Shown here in pieces: positions 7,587 to 14,624 of a DNA stretch of 41,185 bases. Origin of the DNA: Actinokineospora pegani (GTDB taxonomy: Bacteria > Actinomycetota > Actinomycetes > Mycobacteriales > Pseudonocardiaceae); assembly GCF_009745975.1 (NCBI RefSeq), contig NZ_WHOL01000119.1, positions 1 to 41,185 on the forward strand. The letters run 5' to 3'. Made by a program: the position numbers and the translations under genes. The first letter of the stretch is position 1; each line of letters opens with the position of its first letter. The notes under the pieces were generated by a model. The model ran no database searches and was not told the origin of the DNA. It saw nothing but the letters and a program-made list of their open reading frames with translations.

Positions 7587-8599
7587 CGGCGCTCCCCCAG
7601 CACGTCCGACCACCAGCGCGCGGCGACCTCGGGGTGCGACCGCAGCCAGCCCACGACGGCGTTGGCGCCGAAGGCGGCGTGCAGCGGGTTGTCCGCGTCG
7701 TCGCTGACCCCGCGGGCGCGGGCGGCCAGCTCGGCGGGCAGCTCGATCGGCTCCACCACCGCGTCGAGGCGCGGCCCGAGGAAGAACGGCACGGAGAACC
7801 GCTCCACCCCGGCGGGCGGGCTGAGCACCCGGTGCCTGGTGGCGGTGAGGTAGCCGCTGGTGGCGACCTCCAGCATCTCGCCGATGTTGAACACGAAGCT
7901 GCCCGGCACCGGCGCGACGTCGAGCCACGAGCCGTCCGCGCGCTGCACCTGCAGCCCGCCGACCTCGTCCTGCTGCAACAGCGCCAGGTAGCCGTAGTCC
8001 TTGTGCGCGCCGACGCCCTGCTCGGCCTCGGCGGTGGGCCTGCCCGGGTAGCGGACGATCTTGACGTGGGTGGAGGCCTCCTCGTCGAACCACCGGTCGA
8101 AGTGGTCCTCGGCGGCGCCCAGCGCGGCGGCCAGCGCGCGCAGCACCTCGCGGCTGACCCGCAGCGCCTCGGCCTGCCAGGCCAGCACGACCGCGCGCAG
8201 GCCGGGCAGCTCCGCCGGCCACTGGTTCGGGCCGATGAGCCGCTGCCAGTCGTGCTCGGGGCGCTCGACGACCGCGCGCTCGGGGCCGATGTCGATCTGC
8301 TCGCGCCAGTCCCGCGCGCCCGCGGTGTACTCGTGGCCTGTGCGGGTGTACCCGCGGAACTGCGGCGAGTTGACGTTCTCGATCGCCAGCCTGCGCTCCT
8401 CGGGCAGGGCGAAGAACTCCTTGGCCGCGGCGAAGACGCCCTCGGTCAGACCTGGGTCGACACCGTGGCCGACGACGTAGAAGAAGCCGACCTCGTGCGC
8501 CGCGTGCCGCAACTCGTCCAGGAACGCGGCCCGGTCCGGACCCCGGAACCGGGAGACGTCGATCAACGGCAGAGCCGCCACCTGCTGCGAACCGCTCAT
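7583..8599 (-). CDS. Isopenicillin-N-synthase-family Fe(II) oxygenase (2OG-Fe dioxygenase superfamily)
   Basis: 338 residues. N-terminal DIOX_N-type region (PLIDVSRF ... HEVGFFYVVGHGV) followed by the 2OG-Fe(II) jelly-roll domain. The iron triad is visible: His199 and Asp201 in GAHKDYG, His256 in TATRHRVL; Arg267 in the RFSVPFF motif (R-x-S) is the usual 2-oxoglutarate carboxylate anchor. It is not a penicillin-pathway gene here, since no ACV synthetase is near; the name marks the superfamily branch. Soluble, with no signal. First gene of the transporter operon, so it likely oxidises the imported compound or a product of it. The start ATG lies 6 nt after a TAGGGT box, consistent with a leaderless transcript. 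The actual substrate is unknown. Confidence 0.85.
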   Translation of the reverse strand: MSGSQQVAALPLIDVSRFRGPDRAAFLDELRHAAHEVGFFYVVGHGVDPGLTEGVFAAAKEFFALPEERRLAIENVNSPQFRGYTRTGHEYTAGARDWREQIDIGPERAVVERPEHDWQRLIGPNQWPAELPGLRAVVLAWQAEALRVSREVLRALAAALGAAEDHFDRWFDEEASTHVKIVRYPGRPTAEAEQGVGAHKDYGYLALLQQDEVGGLQVQRADGSWLDVAPVPGSFVFNIGEMLEVATSGYLTATRHRVLSPPAGVERFSVPFFLGPRLDAVVEPIELPAELAARARGVSDDADNPLHAAFGANAVVGWLRSHPEVAARWWSDVLGERR

Positions 8600-8605
8600 A
8601 CCCAG

Positions 8606-8611
8606 ACCCTA
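8606..8611 (-). promoter_or_regulatory. -10 box for leaderless oxygenase-metY-opp operon
   Basis: TAGGGT on the minus strand, ending 6 nt before the ATG at 8599. No Shine-Dalgarno sequence precedes this ATG. The spacing is the classic arrangement for actinobacterial leaderless mRNA, in which transcription starts at the A of ATG. No clear -35 is visible. The rest of the 8612-8878 gap holds nothing I recognise. Confidence 0.5.
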
Positions 8612-8878
8612 GGACCCCGGCTGGCGGCCGTCTCACCGCCTCCCACATGCCGGACCCACGACAGCGGCGCCAACCACGGAAGACCCAGCCCGACTGGGCG
8701 TGGCCCCGTCAACCGGGGTGATCCTCGGCTCTCTCGAGGTCGCCCCGGCCTGCCGGTCACTGGCTGGGTCCGGTGGCCGCACCGGTGCCGGTGCCCACGG
8801 CGTTTGCCCTGGTCAGACCGGGGTCGGCGGGACCAGCGCGGCAGTGCCCGCGCAGCTCGCCCACGATCGGACCCCCAT

Positions 8879-8884
8879 TACATT
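8879..8884 (+). promoter_or_regulatory. -10 box for leaderless MFS gene
   Basis: TACATT 7 nt before the GTG at 8892. Supports placing the MFS start here rather than at in-frame codons farther upstream, where the translation is not hydrophobic and has no family look. Confidence 0.5.
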
Positions 8885-8891
8885 CGCCCGG

Positions 8892-10094
8892 GTGCCCCCC
8901 ACCCGCGTTCAACGCGCCCCGATCGCCGCGTTGGCCACCTCCTCCTTCATCTTCGTCACCGCCGAGACCCTGCCAGTCGGGCTGCTGCCGGAGATCGCCC
9001 AGGGCGTGGGCGTGTCCGAGGCGCGCGTCGGCTTCCTGCTGACCTCCTACGCCGCGCTCGCCGCGATCACCACCATCCAGGCGACCGCGCTGACGATGCG
9101 GGTGCGGCGACACCGGCTGATGGTCGTGCTGGCGCTGGTCTTCGCGGTCTCCCAGGCGGCTGCGGCGGTGGCTCCCACCTTCGAGGTGCTGGTGGCCACC
9201 CGGCTGGTGACCTCGTTGGCGCACGGGGTGTTCTGGTCGACGCTGGCCCCGGTCGCGGCGCGGTTGGCACCGCCTGGCCAGGCGGGGAGAGCCACGTCGT
9301 TGGTGTTCGTGGGCAGTTCGGCGGCGCTGGTGCTGGGCGTGCCGCTGGGCACCGCGCTGGGGCAGGCGGCGGGGTGGCGCACGGCGGTCGGGACGCTGGC
9401 CGCGGCCGGGGCGGTGAGCGCGGTGGCGCTGCTGGTCCTGCTGCCCGTCCTGTCCGGGTCGACGGGGTCGGGCACGGGGGCGCGGCCGCGGGCGGCGGCG
9501 GCCGTCGTGCGCTCGCCCGGGATGGGTGTGGTCTGCGCGATCACCGTGATGGTCGTGGTGGGGCAGTTCGCCGCGTACACCTACATCGCGCCGCTGGTGC
9601 GCGAGTCCGGTGGGCTCGACGGGTTCGCGCTGAGCGCGCTGCTGCTCGGCTACGGGGTGGTCGGCCTGCTGGGCACGGTCGCGGTCGGGCACGTGGTGGA
9701 CCGCCGCCCCGGCGTGGTGCTGGCCGGGTCGACCTTCGCGGTGGCCGCCGCGTTGGCCGTGCTGGCGCTGGTCGACGGCCCGGTCGCGACGACGGCCGCC
9801 GTGCTGCTGTGGGGCGTGGGGTTCGCCGGGGTGCCGGTGTCGTTGCAGGCGTCGGTGCTGCGGGTCGCGCCGCACGCGCAGGACGCCGCGTCGGCGGTGT
9901 ACGTGGTGGCGTTCCAGGTCGGGATCGGGTCCGGGGCCTGGGTCGGCGAACAACTCGTCGGCGGGGGGCGCCTCGACCTGGTGGCCCCGCTGGCGGCGGT
10001 CGTCGCCGCGCTGAGCGGGTTGGTGGTGCTGGTGTCGCGGCGGACCTTCCCCAGGGGTCAGTCGACCAGCAGCACCGCTTTGCCGCGCGTGTGA
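8892..10094 (+). CDS. MFS exporter (DHA1/AraJ-like)
   Basis: 400 residues with about 12 hydrophobic helices, beginning VPPTRVQRAPIAALATSSF. The motif FVTAETLPVGLLPEIA in the first helix and the cytoplasmic MRVRRHR loop between helices 2 and 3 fit drug:H+ antiporter-1 / sugar-efflux (AraJ, CmlA-like) proteins. The second half contains GHVVDRRPG, the equivalent loop in the C-terminal bundle. Probably a proton-driven exporter of a small compound; the substrate cannot be told. The start was placed at the GTG because a TACATT box sits 7 nt upstream. Its last 37 nt overlap the 3' end of the convergent MDR oxidoreductase gene, so the two mRNAs are complementary at their ends. Confidence 0.86.
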   Translation: MPPTRVQRAPIAALATSSFIFVTAETLPVGLLPEIAQGVGVSEARVGFLLTSYAALAAITTIQATALTMRVRRHRLMVVLALVFAVSQAAAAVAPTFEVLVATRLVTSLAHGVFWSTLAPVAARLAPPGQAGRATSLVFVGSSAALVLGVPLGTALGQAAGWRTAVGTLAAAGAVSAVALLVLLPVLSGSTGSGTGARPRAAAAVVRSPGMGVVCAITVMVVVGQFAAYTYIAPLVRESGGLDGFALSALLLGYGVVGLLGTVAVGHVVDRRPGVVLAGSTFAVAAALAVLALVDGPVATTAAVLLWGVGFAGVPVSLQASVLRVAPHAQDAASAVYVVAFQVGIGSGAWVGEQLVGGGRLDLVAPLAAVVAALSGLVVLVSRRTFPRGQSTSSTALPRV

Positions 10095-10969
10095 CCGGTC
10101 TCCACCTCGCGGTGGGCGGCGGTGGCCTCGGTGAGCGGGAAGGTCTTCGACACCACGTGGCGCACCTGCCCAGCGGCCGCCAGTCCGGCCAGCCGAGCCA
10201 GCAGCGCCGCCGACCGCGCACCGCGCACCCGCCGGATGCCATGCTCGGCCACGGCGGCGTCGTCCACGGTCGTGCCGATGCGGGCGCGGTCGGCGACCAG
10301 GTCCAGCGAGACGAGCACGGCATCGCCGCCCACCAGGTCGAGCACGGCGTCCACGCCCGCCGGGGCCAGCGCGCGCACCCGGTCGAGCAGCCCCGGGCCG
10401 TACTCGACGGGGACGGCCCCCAGGTCGGCCAAGTGGTCGTGGTTGCCCCTGCTCGCGGTGCCGATGACCGTGGCGCCCGCAAGCCTGCCGAGTTGGACCG
10501 CCAGGCCGCCGTCACCCCCTGCGGCGCCGTGGACCAACAACGTCTCGCCCGGTCCGACCCCCAGGTCGCGCACCCCGGTGGCGGCGGTCTGCCCGGCCGC
10601 CGACAGCGACCCGGCGGCCGCCCACCCGAGCGCGGCGGGCTTGGCCACGACGGCGCCGGCGGGGACCGCGATCCGCTCGGCGTAGGCCTGCGGCGCGGTG
10701 AAGCCGAGCACCTCCTGCCCGACCAGCACCCCGTCCACATCGGGCGCCACCGCCGTGACGACGCCCGCGAACTCGTTGCCCAGCCGCTGCGGGAACACAT
10801 CGCCGTCCGCGGCGAACCAGCCCGCCCGGATCTTGCAGTCGACTGGGTTCACCCCCGCCGCGCGGACATCGACAACGACCTGCCCCGCCCCGGGCACCGG
10901 AGACTCGACGTCGATCACGCCCAGCACCTCCGGCCCCCCGTACGCCGACAGCGCGACAGCCCTCGTCAC
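10058..10969 (-). CDS. Zinc-free MDR oxidoreductase (NADPH:quinone reductase-like)
   Basis: 303 residues. GroES-like N-terminal domain with VRAAGVNPVDCKIRAG and GNEFAGVV, then a Rossmann domain with LLVHGAAGGDGGLAVQLGRLAG for the nucleotide. The Cys/His zinc ligands of classical alcohol dehydrogenases are absent, which places it with quinone oxidoreductase/zeta-crystallin type enzymes. It probably reduces quinones or enones with NADPH in the cytoplasm. GTG start at 10969 with a purine-rich GTGGGG just upstream. A single-gene unit convergent with the MFS gene; the 3' ends overlap by 37 nt. Confidence 0.87.
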   Translation of the reverse strand: MTRAVALSAYGGPEVLGVIDVESPVPGAGQVVVDVRAAGVNPVDCKIRAGWFAADGDVFPQRLGNEFAGVVTAVAPDVDGVLVGQEVLGFTAPQAYAERIAVPAGAVVAKPAALGWAAAGSLSAAGQTAATGVRDLGVGPGETLLVHGAAGGDGGLAVQLGRLAGATVIGTASRGNHDHLADLGAVPVEYGPGLLDRVRALAPAGVDAVLDLVGGDAVLVSLDLVADRARIGTTVDDAAVAEHGIRRVRGARSAALLARLAGLAAAGQVRHVVSKTFPLTEATAAHREVETGHTRGKAVLLVD

Positions 10970-11163
10970 GAGGTCCCCACCCCCTGTTGCTCATCCCCTT
11001 TGCAACACCAGGAAAGCACGAACGGCCGAGCGCACGGCTCGATCCGCTTCGGACTCCGAGACCGGCAACGCGCCGAACAGCGACCGCGTCCCCACCGGCG
11101 AGTGCGCCGGGCCGCGCTTTCCTCGACGCCCGCTGCTCCGTGGGCGTTCAGGGCCCGGAAACG

Positions 11164-11201
11164 CCGAACGGCGCCCGACCGGGTGGTCGGGCGCCGTTCG
11201 G
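11164..11201 (-). terminator. Strong hairpin terminator after rpmE
   Basis: A perfect 17-bp inverted repeat (11164-11180 against 11185-11201) with a 4-nt loop, ending 6 nt past the rpmE stop codon. There is no long T-run after it on the minus strand, only GTTT. Such U-poor GC hairpins are common terminators in actinomycetes. The remaining 10970-11163 shows no gene. Confidence 0.75.
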
Positions 11202-11207
11202 GGAAAG

Positions 11208-11420
11208 TCACTTCGCGCGCTTGCCGTACCGCTTCTCGAAGCGGGCGACCCGGCCGCCGGTGTCCATGATGCGCTGCTTGCCGGTGTAGAACGGGTGGCA
11301 GTTCGAGCACATGTCGACGTACAGCGAGCCCGAGGTGTTGGTGCTGCGGGTGGTGAACTTGACACCACAGCTACAGGTGACCTCGATCGGGGCGTACTCC
11401 GGGTGGATGCCGCTCTTCAT
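11208..11420 (-). CDS. rpmE: Ribosomal protein L31 (zinc-binding, C+ type)
   Basis: 70 residues, full length for bL31, starting [16 protein letters not shown]. Four cysteines in the C+ pattern, C16-x-C18 and C38-xx-C41, bind zinc; [10 protein letters not shown] and [14 protein letters not shown] are the conserved core and C-terminus. It sits at the subunit bridge of the 50S ribosome. A good GAGGAG site precedes the ATG. The start codon overlaps the stop of the upstream MFS gene by 4 nt (ATGA), so rpmE lies within that transcription unit, although L31 genes usually stand alone or near prfA. It may also have its own promoter inside the MFS gene. Confidence 0.97.
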   Translation of the reverse strand: MKSGIHPEYAPIEVTCSCGVKFTTRSTNTSGSLYVDMCSNCHPFYTGKQRIMDTGGRVARFEKRYGKRAK

Positions 11421-12796
11421 GGTGTCTCTCCTCGTCCAGTGGTCGTCGGGTCCCCTGCGCGGGGTGAACCGAAACCGGTGTGCGACCCATTGTGCCAGGC
11501 GCATGCGACGAGCACGCAGGCGACCAGCGCCACCACCCCCAGGACCAGCCCGGACAGCCGCAGGCCAGCCGTCCCGACCAGGCTGGGACCACCCGCCAGC
11601 AGCGCCCCGACCCCGGCGAGGGCGATGGTCTCCATGGCCAGCCGCGCGGTGTTGAACAGCCCCGACGCCGCCCCCACCTGCTCGGGCGCGACCAGGCCGA
11701 GCGCCTGGCCGTCGAGCAGCCCCATCGTCAGCCCCACCCCGATCCCGACCAGCAGCGAGGCGGCCACCAGCCACCACCCCACCGAGGGCCGCGCGGCGGT
11801 CAGCACCAACGCGCCCACCCCGGTCAACGCCAGCGCCCCGACCACGACCCGCCCCACTCCCCGCCGCACCAACACGGCGCTGACCAGCGGCAACACCACA
11901 ACCGGCCCGGTGAGCGCGAGCAGCCAGACCCCCGCCTCGCCACCACCGAGCCCGACGACCTCGATCAGGTACGACGGCAGGTAGACCACCAGCGGCACCA
12001 GCACGACCATGAACACCCCCGCCGCCAGCGCCAACGCCGCGAACCGCCGGTCCCGCAGCAGCCCGAGGTCGAACAACGGCTCCGCCCGCCGCCGCTCGAC
12101 CAGCACGAACACCACCGCCACCACCCCCGCGGGCGCCAGCCACCCCAGCGCCTCCTCGGTCAAGGCGGCGATCACCATGACCAGAGCGGCGATGGACAAC
12201 CCGGCGCCCAGCCAGTCGACCCGCCGCCCCCGCTCCCCCACCGACGCGGGCAGCAGCGGCACCAACCCCAGCGCCACCAGCGCGACCGCGGCGGGCACGA
12301 CGAACACCGCGCGCCACCCCCACACGTCGACCAGCACCCCGCCGACCGCCGTCCCGAACGCCTGCCCGGCGCCCAGCACGACCCCCACGAGCCCGAACAC
12401 CCGAGCCCGCCCGGCCCCCTCGAACGCGGCCGCGAGAATCGCCTGCCCCCCGGTCACCGCCGCCGCGGCCCCCACCCCCGCGACGAACCGGACCAGGTCG
12501 AGCACAACCACATCGGTGGCCAACGCACTCACCAGACCGGCCACGGCGAACACCGCGAGCCCGCCCGCGTAGACGAGCCTGCGACCCACCACATCGGCCA
12601 ATGACCCGGTGAAGACCAAGAACGCGGCGAAGGCCGCGTTGTAAGCGGTGACCACCCACCGCACCCCGGAGCCAGAGGCCCCCAGATCAGCCCCGACGTC
12701 CGGCAACGCCACCGATGCGCCGGTGATCGTCAGGGGGAAGAGAAGAACAGAAGTCAGAACAACGGCGGCCACGACCGCCGGACGAGCACCAGGCAC
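11417..12796 (-). CDS. MFS drug-efflux transporter (DHA2/14-helix type)
   Basis: 459 residues with about 13-14 hydrophobic segments. Early motif [16 protein letters not shown], then [28 protein letters not shown] (motif A region) and a motif-C-like [21 protein letters not shown], which marks antiporters of the EmrB/QacA DHA2 group. Expected to expel antibiotics or dyes with proton exchange. GTG start with GAGGG 4 nt before it. About 110 nt of leader upstream carries a predicted promoter, a tiny leader ORF and nested hairpins (separate entries), an arrangement typical of antibiotic-induced resistance genes. Its stop overlaps the rpmE start. Substrate unknown; the leader suggests a ribosome-targeting drug. 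Confidence 0.88.
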   Translation of the reverse strand: MPGARPAVVAAVVLTSVLLFPLTITGASVALPDVGADLGASGSGVRWVVTAYNAAFAAFLVFTGSLADVVGRRLVYAGGLAVFAVAGLVSALATDVVVLDLVRFVAGVGAAAAVTGGQAILAAAFEGAGRARVFGLVGVVLGAGQAFGTAVGGVLVDVWGWRAVFVVPAAVALVALGLVPLLPASVGERGRRVDWLGAGLSIAALVMVIAALTEEALGWLAPAGVVAVVFVLVERRRAEPLFDLGLLRDRRFAALALAAGVFMVVLVPLVVYLPSYLIEVVGLGGGEAGVWLLALTGPVVVLPLVSAVLVRRGVGRVVVGALALTGVGALVLTAARPSVGWWLVAASLLVGIGVGLTMGLLDGQALGLVAPEQVGAASGLFNTARLAMETIALAGVGALLAGGPSLVGTAGLRLSGLVLGVVALVACVLVACAWHNGSHTGFGSPRAGDPTTTGRGETP

Positions 12797-12813
12797 GAGT
12801 CCCTCGCAAAGGT

Positions 12814-12869
12814 TCCGCGGACAGGAGGTATCCGCCCACCCGCTATCGCGGGTGGGCTGTGTCCGCGGA
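12814..12869 (-). promoter_or_regulatory. Nested hairpins in MFS leader: candidate attenuator
   Basis: On the minus strand an outer stem of 10 bp (arms 12860-12869 and 12814-12823, TCCGCGGACA with TGTCCGCGGA) encloses an inner perfect 10-bp stem (12848-12857 with 12834-12843, loop 12844-12847). The 5' outer arm begins one base after the leader-ORF stop codon, so a ribosome held at the end of that ORF would cover it. An ACCTCC segment (12824-12829) lies between the stems on the 3' side and could pair with the MFS Shine-Dalgarno GAGGG at 12801-12805. The sequence shows the repeats; attenuation is inference. Confidence 0.6.
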
Positions 12870-12870
12870 G

Positions 12871-12909
12871 CTAGACCGCGTATTTGGCGGCGGGACGGCG
12901 CTCAAGCAC
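12871..12909 (-). CDS. Leader peptide ORF upstream of MFS gene
   Basis: A 12-codon reading frame: GTG, then LERRPAAKYAV and a TAG stop. The GTG lies 6 nt after a TAGCTT -10 box, so transcription would start at or next to it and the ORF would be translated leaderless. It ends one base before the outer arm of the attenuator hairpin. The peptide contains RR and PAAK, charged or proline stretches of the kind that can slow ribosomes, but I do not recognise a known stalling peptide. Support is positional only (promoter spacing plus hairpin placement); a frame this short can occur by chance. Confidence 0.5.
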   Translation of the reverse strand: MLERRPAAKYAV

Positions 12910-12915
12910 GCCGAG

Positions 12916-12944
12916 AAGCTAGCAACACCGGTTCACTCCAACAA
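12916..12944 (-). promoter_or_regulatory. Promoter of MFS-rpmE unit, WhiB7-like AT element
   Basis: On the minus strand -35 TTGTTG (12939-12944), a 17-nt spacer and -10 TAGCTT (12916-12921). Immediately upstream lies an AT-rich AAAAGCTTTT (12943-12952). An AT-rich block a few bases before a TTG -35 box is the hallmark of WhiB7-activated antibiotic-resistance promoters in actinobacteria. The boxes are seen; WhiB7 control is inferred. Confidence 0.55.
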
Positions 12945-12965
12945 AAGCTTTTCCGCATCCGCACA

Positions 12966-13346
12966 TCAGGACAGCGCGCCCCAGTACACCCAAGCCCCCT
13001 CGTGCCGCACGAACCGACTGCGCTCGTGCATCACCCCAACCTCCCCACCCTCCCGATAATGCGCGCGGAACTCCACAGTGCCCTCCGCGTGCAACATCCC
13101 CCCACCGGTCTTGCCGACGACCTCAAGACGCTCCCACCGCGTCGAGCCGTCCAACCGCAACCGCTGGGGCCGGGTGTCCGGGTGCCAACTGCGAAGCAGG
13201 TGCGCCCGGTCCCCCACCGCGAACGCCGTGAAGCGCGAACGCATGAGCGCTTCGGCGGTGGCGGCAGGCGCGGAGGCGGCCAGCACTCGGCCGCAGCAGT
13301 CGGACAGGGGGAGGCCGGTGCCGCAGGGGCAGTGCGCGGGGGTCAC
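12966..13346 (-). CDS. YchJ/UPF0225 family protein
   Basis: 126 residues. The N-terminal metal-binding segment CPCGTGLPLSDCC (Cys6, 8, 17, 18) is the SEC-C-like motif of YchJ proteins, followed by the NTF2-like core seen as RSRFTAFAVGDRAHLLRSWHPDTRP and, near the end, SRFVRHEGAWVYW. Likely a cytosolic zinc protein; no biochemical role is firmly established for the family. GTG start, 13 nt after the PucR regulator stop, so probably co-transcribed with it. No strong ribosome-binding site is visible. Confidence 0.88.
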   Translation of the reverse strand: MTPAHCPCGTGLPLSDCCGRVLAASAPAATAEALMRSRFTAFAVGDRAHLLRSWHPDTRPQRLRLDGSTRWERLEVVGKTGGGMLHAEGTVEFRAHYREGGEVGVMHERSRFVRHEGAWVYWGALS

Positions 13347-13359
13347 GCCGAAGAGTGTG

Positions 13360-14523
13360 TCAGCGGCGGATGGTGCGGGTGCGCAGGGCCAGGTGGAGCA
13401 GGAAGCGCCGCTCGCCCTCGAGGGCCGACTCGCCGAGGAGGTCTCGGACCTGGTGCAGGCGGTAGCGGACCGACTGGGGGTGCAACTGGACCCGCTTGGC
13501 GACCTCGCGGACGTCGCCGTCGAAGCGGAGCCAGAGGGCCAGGGTGGTGAGGAGCTTGGCCCGGCGGGCCTCCGACAGCTCCGCGAGGGGGCCGAGGTTG
13601 ACCGAGCGGATCCAGCGCAGGAGGCCGTCGTCAGCGGCGGTGAGCAGGGCGGTCAGGTGGTCGGCGCCGCGGGTGACGGGGGCGGGGGGCAGGGCGCCGC
13701 GGGCGACCAGGTCGAGCAGGCGCCTGGCGTAGTCGACCGAGCGGCCCGCCTCGGTGACCGGGACGGGCAGGCCGAGGGCGAAGCGGACGCCGCGGCCGGG
13801 GGTGTCGGGCCGCTCGACTAGGGCGGCGGGCGGCTCCATGCCCGCGGGCAGCAGGAACACCCGGTCGTCGCCGCTGGCGAGCACCCGGGTGTCCAGGGGG
13901 ACGGGGCGCACCGGGCGCTCGGCGACGAGGGCGGTGACGCGTTCGGGCACCGGCCAGCCCGCCGCCGCGGCGAGGGTGGCCAGTTCGGCGGCGTCGGGGG
14001 CCCGGCCGGGGCCGGTGAGCAGGTCCAGCAGCCGGGCGCGGGCGGGCTCGGCGGGGACGGCGGCGGACTCGTGGCCCTCGCGGGCGGCGGCGCAGGCGGC
14101 CTCGGAGAAGCCGAACAGGGCGTCGACCGCGGCGACGAGGGTGCCGGGGTGGACCTCGGCGCGCTGGCCGAGGTCCACCAGGCCGTGCCAGACCGCGCGG
14201 GTGGCGGCCCGGGTGGCGGCCTCGACGTGCTCGAGGCCGCGGCCCGCGCGCCGCTCGGCGGCGCCCAGGTCCCGCAGGACCCCGCGCCAGGCGTCGGAGC
14301 CGGGGCCCGGGCCGGTCCTGGTGGCCGAGTCGATCGCGGCGACGACGACCACCTCCACGGTGCGCACCACGGTGGCCAGCCGCCACTGCGGCAGCGGGCC
14401 GGAGACCTCGGCGATGGCGCCCACGGCCGCGCGGACGAGGTGGGTGAGCCGGTGTCGGGCGGCGGAGGCCAGCCGGGCGTGGTCGTCGGCCGGGACGGTC
14501 AGCGTGCCTCTCGGGGCGGCCAT
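13360..14523 (-). CDS. PucR/CdaR-type transcriptional regulator
   Basis: 387 residues. The C-terminus carries the PucR helix-turn-helix: about 340-385 reads DVREVAKRVQLHPQSVRYRLHQVRDLLG, the typical many-Gln/Arg HTH_30 signature. The central part (about 200-290, with the LLPAG and FALGLP segments) resembles the GGDEF-like ligand/dimer domain of such regulators. The N-terminal 150 residues are helical and Ala-rich, a sensory part I cannot assign. Start ATG 14523 has GGAGG 12 nt upstream, somewhat far. It is transcribed in the same direction as the polyester hydrolase but separated from it by a strong terminator, so it is a distinct unit with YchJ. Targets unknown. Confidence 0.87.
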   Translation of the reverse strand: MAAPRGTLTVPADDHARLASAARHRLTHLVRAAVGAIAEVSGPLPQWRLATVVRTVEVVVVAAIDSATRTGPGPGSDAWRGVLRDLGAAERRAGRGLEHVEAATRAATRAVWHGLVDLGQRAEVHPGTLVAAVDALFGFSEAACAAAREGHESAAVPAEPARARLLDLLTGPGRAPDAAELATLAAAAGWPVPERVTALVAERPVRPVPLDTRVLASGDDRVFLLPAGMEPPAALVERPDTPGRGVRFALGLPVPVTEAGRSVDYARRLLDLVARGALPPAPVTRGADHLTALLTAADDGLLRWIRSVNLGPLAELSEARRAKLLTTLALWLRFDGDVREVAKRVQLHPQSVRYRLHQVRDLLGESALEGERRFLLHLALRTRTIRR

Positions 14524-14579
14524 CGGGAACTCGCACCTCCAGGGATCAGGGGTCGAGGAAAAGCGGTCCGTCAAAAGCG

Positions 14580-14612
14580 GGGGGCGGACCGGACGTCGTC
14601 CGGTCCGCCCCC
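14580..14612 (-). terminator. Rho-independent terminator of polyester hydrolase gene
   Basis: A 15-bp GC stem (14580-14594 with 14598-14612) and 3-nt loop, 12 nt past the hydrolase stop. On the minus strand it is followed by GCTTTTGA, a short U-run, as expected for intrinsic termination. Confidence 0.8.
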
Positions 14613-14624
14613 TGGCGTGCCGGG

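Noticed and set aside
7583-8599. Isopenicillin N synthase, hence a beta-lactam biosynthesis cluster
   Set aside because: No ACV synthetase or acyltransferase nearby; neighbours are MetY and a peptide importer, so only the superfamily call is kept.
8600-8700. SAM or other methionine riboswitch before the metY operon
   Set aside because: The operon appears to start leaderless at 8599, leaving no 5' leader for a riboswitch; no matching stems were seen.
7634-11269. Long open frame of about 1200 codons on the plus strand
   Set aside because: It runs across several well-supported genes, mostly antisense; composition is Arg/Gly/Pro repeats typical of GC-rich shadow frames.
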